The position numbers were made by a program, and so were the translations under genes. A model generated the notes under the pieces. That model was given only the letters and a program-made list of their open reading frames with translations. It made no database searches and was not told the DNA's origin. Below are positions 59,440 to 64,000 of a stretch of DNA of 64,000 bases, piece by piece (position 1 is the first letter of the stretch; every line of letters starts with the position of its first letter). The DNA is from Garcia nutans (taxonomy: Eukaryota > Streptophyta > Magnoliopsida > Malpighiales > Euphorbiaceae): positions 3,224,001-3,288,000 of the forward strand of contig CANTUV010000012.1 in assembly GCA_947685225.1 (NCBI GenBank), in the 5' to 3' direction.

Positions 59440-60340
59440 TCAGCTTCTTTCTTTTGTTTCAACTCCTTAAACCACTCTGGATATCCACCCAGCCTAAAGC
59501 ATTTTTCTCTTTCAAGTCCTCTCATGTTACAATAGTTACAATACCGATCTTCTTTCTTCTTCTAACTCTTCTTCTCATATTTGTTCTATGGCAAAACATT
59601 AGTATGAGACTGTTTAACTGAATTAAAATCTTTAACCATCATAGCACTGGCATCAATAGATTCAGATAACATCATATTCACTTGTCGTTGCTTTTCAACT
59701 CTAAGCACCATGGAATAGGTCTTATTCACACTAGGTAAAGGATCTAATGCGAGTATTTGACTCCTATGATTCAAGCCCATAAGAAAATGCAACAAATTAT
59801 CTTCATCTTCTATTTTAACTAATTTCTGACTCAGACTACCTGCACAACCATTACAGTCACGTGTAGGAGTAATTCTCAGTCTCTTATATTCATCCCACAA
59901 CTTATTCAATTTATTATAATATTCAATTGAGCTGATCTCCCTTTTCAATTAATATAGCAATGGTCCATTACTTTCTTCATATATCTCTTCAATTTTATTC
60001 CACAAATCCTTAGAACTGGGACAGTAAATGAATGAATCAGATATATTCTTAGATATTGAGTTCAATATCCAGGAACATCAGTGGATGGTGGAGATTTCAC
60101 TGTACCATCTACAAATCCTAGTTCATCTTTTGCTTCAAGTGACATTTTGATCGAAGTACTCCAGGCAAGTTTATTACTTCCAGTTAATAATGTCGTAACA
60201 AGAAGCATTCCTGGATGATTAGAATTCAACAAGAAAAAAGGATTTGCATCTGATTCCTGTGTACGAACTGCAGTTATTGTATTCTGATTCCGTCCCACCA
60301 CTGGATCTACTGCTTCCTTCATTTGACAAAATTTCCACAA
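59440..60340 (-). pseudogene. Copia gag (host element), frameshifted
   Basis: Minus-strand pieces: 60340-60062 has SNHPGMLLVTTLLTGSNKLAW, STSIKMSLEAKDELGFVDGT, the gag start. About 60060-59950 continues WILNSISKNISDSFIYC, KDLWNKIEEIYEESNGP after a frame change and stop. 59948-59586 is the UBN2 part (EYYNKLNKLWDEYKRL, LLHFLMGLNHRSQILALDPLPSVNKTYSMVLRVEKQR). About 59555-59465 is a damaged zinc knuckle: YCNYC...KCFRLGGYPEWFKELK, in which the His is not evident. It precedes the protease relic. Confidence 0.8.
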
Positions 60341-60782
60341 TACAAATTGGCAATTTTACAAAAAACAAGAACATAGAAACTCACAAAAGCTTCCCTAAGT
60401 ATCAACAATGGCTACTGGGTCAGAACACTGCTCTGATACCATGAACAAGCTTAGGCAGAAACAGAGTTAACAAAATAAGAAAAGATTTGTGAAAAATGAA
60501 CTTGATTGTTACTATAGAAGAAACACATTATTTTATAACCAGCATTTAAATATGGAAAACGCATATCCTTCTTCAGGTAAGCATTTTTAGTTCAACTAAC
60601 CCCCCTTTTCAAAATTTTATTTTGGTTTTTCTAGCATTTTTAGTTTTTTATTAAGATATAAATTTTTAAAAAAATCTGAATAAGAATATTCAAAAATTGA
60701 TATCTTGACAGATCTTTAATCTATTTATGTAGATGACAACGAGAAAAAAAAAATACTCGAATCAAGAGGTTTATAGTTAACA

Positions 60783-61071
60783 GTTGTATTTAATCAGCCG
60801 TGTGGCTAAAAAAAAGAAAATACAATAAAATTTGTTTAGTATACAGTAAAAGTGCATAAATAGACTCCAAATCCAATTCATACCAGAATATTTTGACTTG
60901 TACCATATCAAAATATTATGGTATACCAATTCATCAATATCTTTTCAATTAGAAGAAAGTGTAAGCCTTATAATCAAACATGCAGACTTTGGATAAATTA
61001 AACATGAATTAGGCACCGGAATATGATCATTGACATACCTCCAGCCATTGAGTTTGAATTGTCAAGAAACC
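60783..61071. other. Spacer between two Copia elements
   Basis: No gene or repeat recognised. The right edge is the proposed left end of the next 3' LTR. Confidence 0.45.
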
Positions 61072-61421
61072 TGTTGAAATTACAGCACTGCCTTCTTAAG
61101 CAAAGAGTCTTCTAAACACTCAAAATTACTCACAATAGATGGGTTTTGTTTTCTGTAAGAGTATTTTGTGCTTAGGGACCCCTAATACAACTATAAGCCC
61201 TTTATAGATAATCATACTTCCATCAAGTACGTTACCCATTTAATTTTAGGAGATAAATGAGGAGATAACTGCCAACATAGGAGATAAATGAGGAGATAAC
61301 TCCTTCATAATTACCTTAAACTAAATGAGGAGATAACTCCTTCATAAATGAGGAGATAACTCCTTAACAGTTAGGAATCTAAAGTTGTGAATCCAAACTT
61401 TACGGAACACAACTGCCAACA
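61072..61421 (-). repeat. 3' LTR of the right-hand Copia element
   Basis: The minus strand starts TGTTGGCAGTTGTG (61421) right after a polypurine tract (AAGTGGGAGAA, about 61422-61434) and ends ...GTAATTTCAACA (61072); 350 bp. Inside (61254-61365) are four copies of AAATGAGGAGATAACT, three followed by CCTT, each containing the dyad GGAG-ATAA-CTCC. Repeats of this kind in Copia U3 regions can act as promoter elements; that role is inferred. Confidence 0.75.
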
Positions 61422-61705
61422 TTCTCCCACTTGGTCCGTAAATCCCATATAACATTCATACTTTAAGAAAGAGATATAACATATGAATTATGGCGATAAT
61501 TCCTCTATTAAGTGAGCAATATCTTCCATATATCACAATATATTATATATCTTATTTAACCAAGATTATTAATGAATAAACTCAATGTTTATTCTAGGTC
61601 CACGCATTAGTGACATTTCTCAAACTAAATGTGTACACAACTTAACAAAATGAGAAACATCCTGGAATTTAGAGTTTCACTAATGTTCGCTTAAATACAA
61701 AAACT
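61422..61705 (-). other. Short spacer with polypurine tract of the right-hand Copia element
   Basis: Non-coding DNA between the RNase H stop and the LTR. The polypurine tract lies at the left end. Confidence 0.6.
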
Positions 61706-64000
61706 TTACATAGGAGGAATAAGTCCCATATTAACTACATGATCCTTAAATTTATATGGTGGCATGCCTTTAGTCAAAGGATCAGCTAACATTAAATCAG
61801 TGCTAATGTGCTCAACGACCACTCTCTTATTCTTAACACGTTCTTTTACGGCTAAATACTTAGTATCGATATGTTTGCTTCGACTACCGCTTTTGTTGTT
61901 CTTAGCCATAAAGACAGCAACTAAATTGTCACAATAAATCTTTATTGGCCTAGAAATTGAATCTACAATTCTAAGCTCAGAAATGAAACTCTTTAACCAT
62001 AACCCATGTGAGGTAGCCTTAAAACATGAAACGAACTCAGCCTCCATTGTGGAAGTGGCTATCATGGTTTGCTTTGCACTTCTCCAAGATATAGCTCCAC
62101 TGGCCATCATAAAAATGTATCCTAATGTTGACTTTCACGAGTCAACGCAGCCAGCAAAGTCTGAATTGGAATAACCAAGCACCTCCAGATGATCTGATCG
62201 TCTATATGTAAGCATGTAATCTTTTGTCCCTTGAAGATATCTCAGAACCTTTTTTGCAGCCCTCCAGTGGTCAATACCTGGATTACTCTGATATCTTCCT
62301 AACATCCCAACTGCAAATGCAATGTCGGGTCTTGTACAAACTTGAGCATACATCAAGCTTCCTACTACAGAAGCATATGGAATGTTTTTCATTTGTTCCC
62401 TTTCAAGATTGTTCTTCGGGCACTGGTTCAAATTGAACCTGTCACCCTTCACTATGGGAGCTATACTCGGTGAACAATCCTTCATCCGAAATCTTTCTAA
62501 AATTCTGTTAATATAGGTTTCTTGAGATAAACCTAAAATACCTTTAAGTCTATCTCGATGAATCTTAATGCCAATGACATAAGATGCATCACCCATGTCT
62601 TTCATATCAAAATTATTAGAAAGAAATTGTTTCACTTCATAGAGCATCCCATTATCATTGGTTGCAAGTAAAATATTGTCTACATATAGGATTAGGAAAC
62701 AAATTTTACTCCCACTAACCTTACGATATATACATTCATCTTTGATGTTCTCAACAAAACCAAATGATGAGATAACATCATGAAATTTTAAGTACCATTG
62801 ACGGGAGGCTTGTTTCAATCCATAAATTGACTTATTCAACTTACAAACCAAGTGCTCACCTTCATTAGAGGAAAACCCTTTAGGTTGTTTCATGTAAACT
62901 TCTTCCTCTAGATCACCATTGAGAAATGCTGTTTTCACATCCATTTGTTGCAGTTCTAGATCGAAATGAGCTACTAATGCCAATAAAATACGCAAGGAAT
63001 CTTTCTTAGAAACAAGACTAAAGGTTTCTGAGTAATCGATTCCTTCCCTTTGGGTGAACCCTTTTGCAACCAGTCTAGCTTTATATCTTTCGATGTTCCC
63101 TAATGAATCCTTCTTGGTTTTAAAGACCCATTTACAACCAATAGGTTTTTCACCATCAGGCAACTCAACAAGATCCCAGACTGCATTACACCTCATAGAG
63201 TTCATCTCCTCCTCCATGGCATTGTACCACAATTTTGACTCTTTGCAACTCATAGCTTGTGAAAAAGACTCAGGATCATCATTAGCTCCAGTATTACAGT
63301 CAGATTCTTGTAGATACACTACATAATCACTAGGAATAGCCGATTTTCTTTCTCTAGTAGATCGTCTATTTGACCAACATTCTCTTCATAATTATGTTGT
63401 TCAACTTGTTGTTCAATAACTTCTTGAGTTTCTTGAACACTTTGTTCTACTAGAGTATCCTCAGCATCTTGTGGATCCTCATTGACTTGTTGTCTAACAC
63501 TCGTTTGAACTTGAGGAGCATTATGGATAACAACTAGTCTATTACCTGAAATAGAGGGTTGATCTCTTATAGAAACAGTGTCCTCAAATTGATCACTCAC
63601 ACTAATCAAGTCATTCTCAAGAAATTTTGCATTTCTTGATTCCACAAACCTAGTACTATAAGATGGACAATAGAATCTATATCCTTTGGACTTCTCGGCA
63701 TATCCAACGAAATACCCACTAATGGTCCTTAGATCTAGTTTCTTTTCTTGTGGGTTGTAAACTCTCACTTCAGATGGGCATCCCCATACACGTATATGTC
63801 TTAAACTTGGTTTCCAACCTTTAAATAACTCAAAAGGTGTCTTTGGGATAGCCTTTGTTGGAACTCGATTTAAGATATATACTGCTGTTTTTAGAGCTTC
63901 CACCCATAAGGACTTAGGCAACTTAGAGCTGCTAAGCATACTGCGTACCATATCCATTAGGGTTCGGTTTCTTCTTTCTGCAACACCATTCTGGTCCGGA
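61706..64000 (-). pseudogene. Copia pol: integrase, reverse transcriptase, RNase H (runs off right edge)
   Basis: Minus strand from the edge: integrase end (about 64000-63400) with PDQNGVAERRNRTLMDMVRSML, SLWVEALKTAVYILNRVPTKA, PFELFKGWKPSL. The RVT_2 reverse transcriptase (63319-62135) has VWDLVELPDGEKPIGCKWVFK, QMDVKTAFLNGDLEEEVYMKQPKGF and the catalytic YVDN in LILYVDNILLATN (usually YVDD). RNase H (62110-61706) has STMEAEF, CDN, and KHIDTKY...VEHISTD...DPLTKG. Two defects: a one-base frame change near 63355-63375, just before the reverse transcriptase, and an in-frame TGA at 62135-62137 where the context (DS-KST) suggests CGA-to-TGA. Otherwise well preserved, so fairly young. Confidence 0.92.

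Larger units (their letters stand above)
57300..60782 (-). mobile_element. Copia element, 3'-truncated, carrying a nested Copia
   Basis: Minus-strand order from the right: proposed 5' LTR (60442 to about 60782; left end TGAACAAGC, right end AGTTAACA is a guess), perfect tRNA-Met primer site GCTCTGATACCA on the plus strand (60430-60441), gag, protease, GAG_pre-integrase and the first residues of integrase. The rest of pol and the 3' LTR are gone left of 57300. The element is split by a plus-strand Copia (57644-58911); removing that insertion and one target copy restores the frame. Confidence 0.85.

Overview
This window looks like nuclear DNA of a flowering plant, most likely a dicot. It is strongly AT-rich, its genes carry short GT-AG introns, and it is packed with plant-type mobile DNA: Tat/Athila and Ogre-like gypsy elements, Copia elements, an RTE LINE, a hAT transposon, long-TIR MITEs, a tRNA-derived SINE and an endogenous caulimovirid fragment. 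I cannot name the species from sequence alone.

Only two ordinary host genes are visible, both on the minus strand: paralogous five-exon GDSL esterase/lipase genes at 23341-25454 (375 aa) and 50400-52417 (381 aa). I rebuilt both from splice sites. Exons 3 and 4 have identical lengths in the two genes, all intron phases match, and a TATA box lies about 58-60 bp before each ATG. They are most simply an old duplicate pair pushed about 25 kb apart by insertions.

Layout. 1-1661: 5' end of a minus-strand Tat/Athila gypsy element (open gag start, perfect tRNA-Asp primer site, 1316-bp LTR) abutting a caulimovirid movement-protein relic (1662-2445) with its own primer site. 2758-3803 and 15464-16409: a direct repeat of about 910 bp, roughly 2% diverged, enclosing a TRIM-like unit. 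5000-9480: Ogre-like gag relic, leader, tRNA-Arg primer site and an LTR of about 2 kb. 9481-11992: 3' end and LTR of a second Tat/Athila element. 12655-13595: long-TIR MITE. 13719-14252: TRIM. 16410-22132: AT-rich DNA with a LINE ORF1 relic. 23.3-25.5 kb: first GDSL gene. 26265-30222: a whole hAT element with terminal inverted repeats and an 8-bp target duplication, next to or inside an Athila-like gag/protease relic whose primer site has decayed mainly by C-to-T and G-to-A changes. 34.3-35.4 kb: Copia gag relic. 37024-40330: full-length RTE LINE with a perfect 20-bp target duplication and a single nonsense codon, inserted into a copy of a dispersed AT-rich repeat. 43234-46535: 3.3-kb gypsy LTR. 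48.6-49.7 kb: long-TIR element. 50.4-52.4 kb: second GDSL gene. 53.2-54.5 kb: fold-back element around an AAT-rich core. 55995-56113: SINE with an 11-bp target duplication. 56381-56775: second hAT relic. 56870-60782: LTR fragment and a Copia element carrying a nested, 3'-truncated Copia. 61072-64000: a Copia element with 3' LTR, RNase H, RT and integrase, running off the right edge.

I see no clearly new biochemical system. The most useful results are the rebuilt GDSL pair, the exactly bounded hAT, LINE and SINE insertions, the viral relic with its primer site, and several long inverted-repeat elements.
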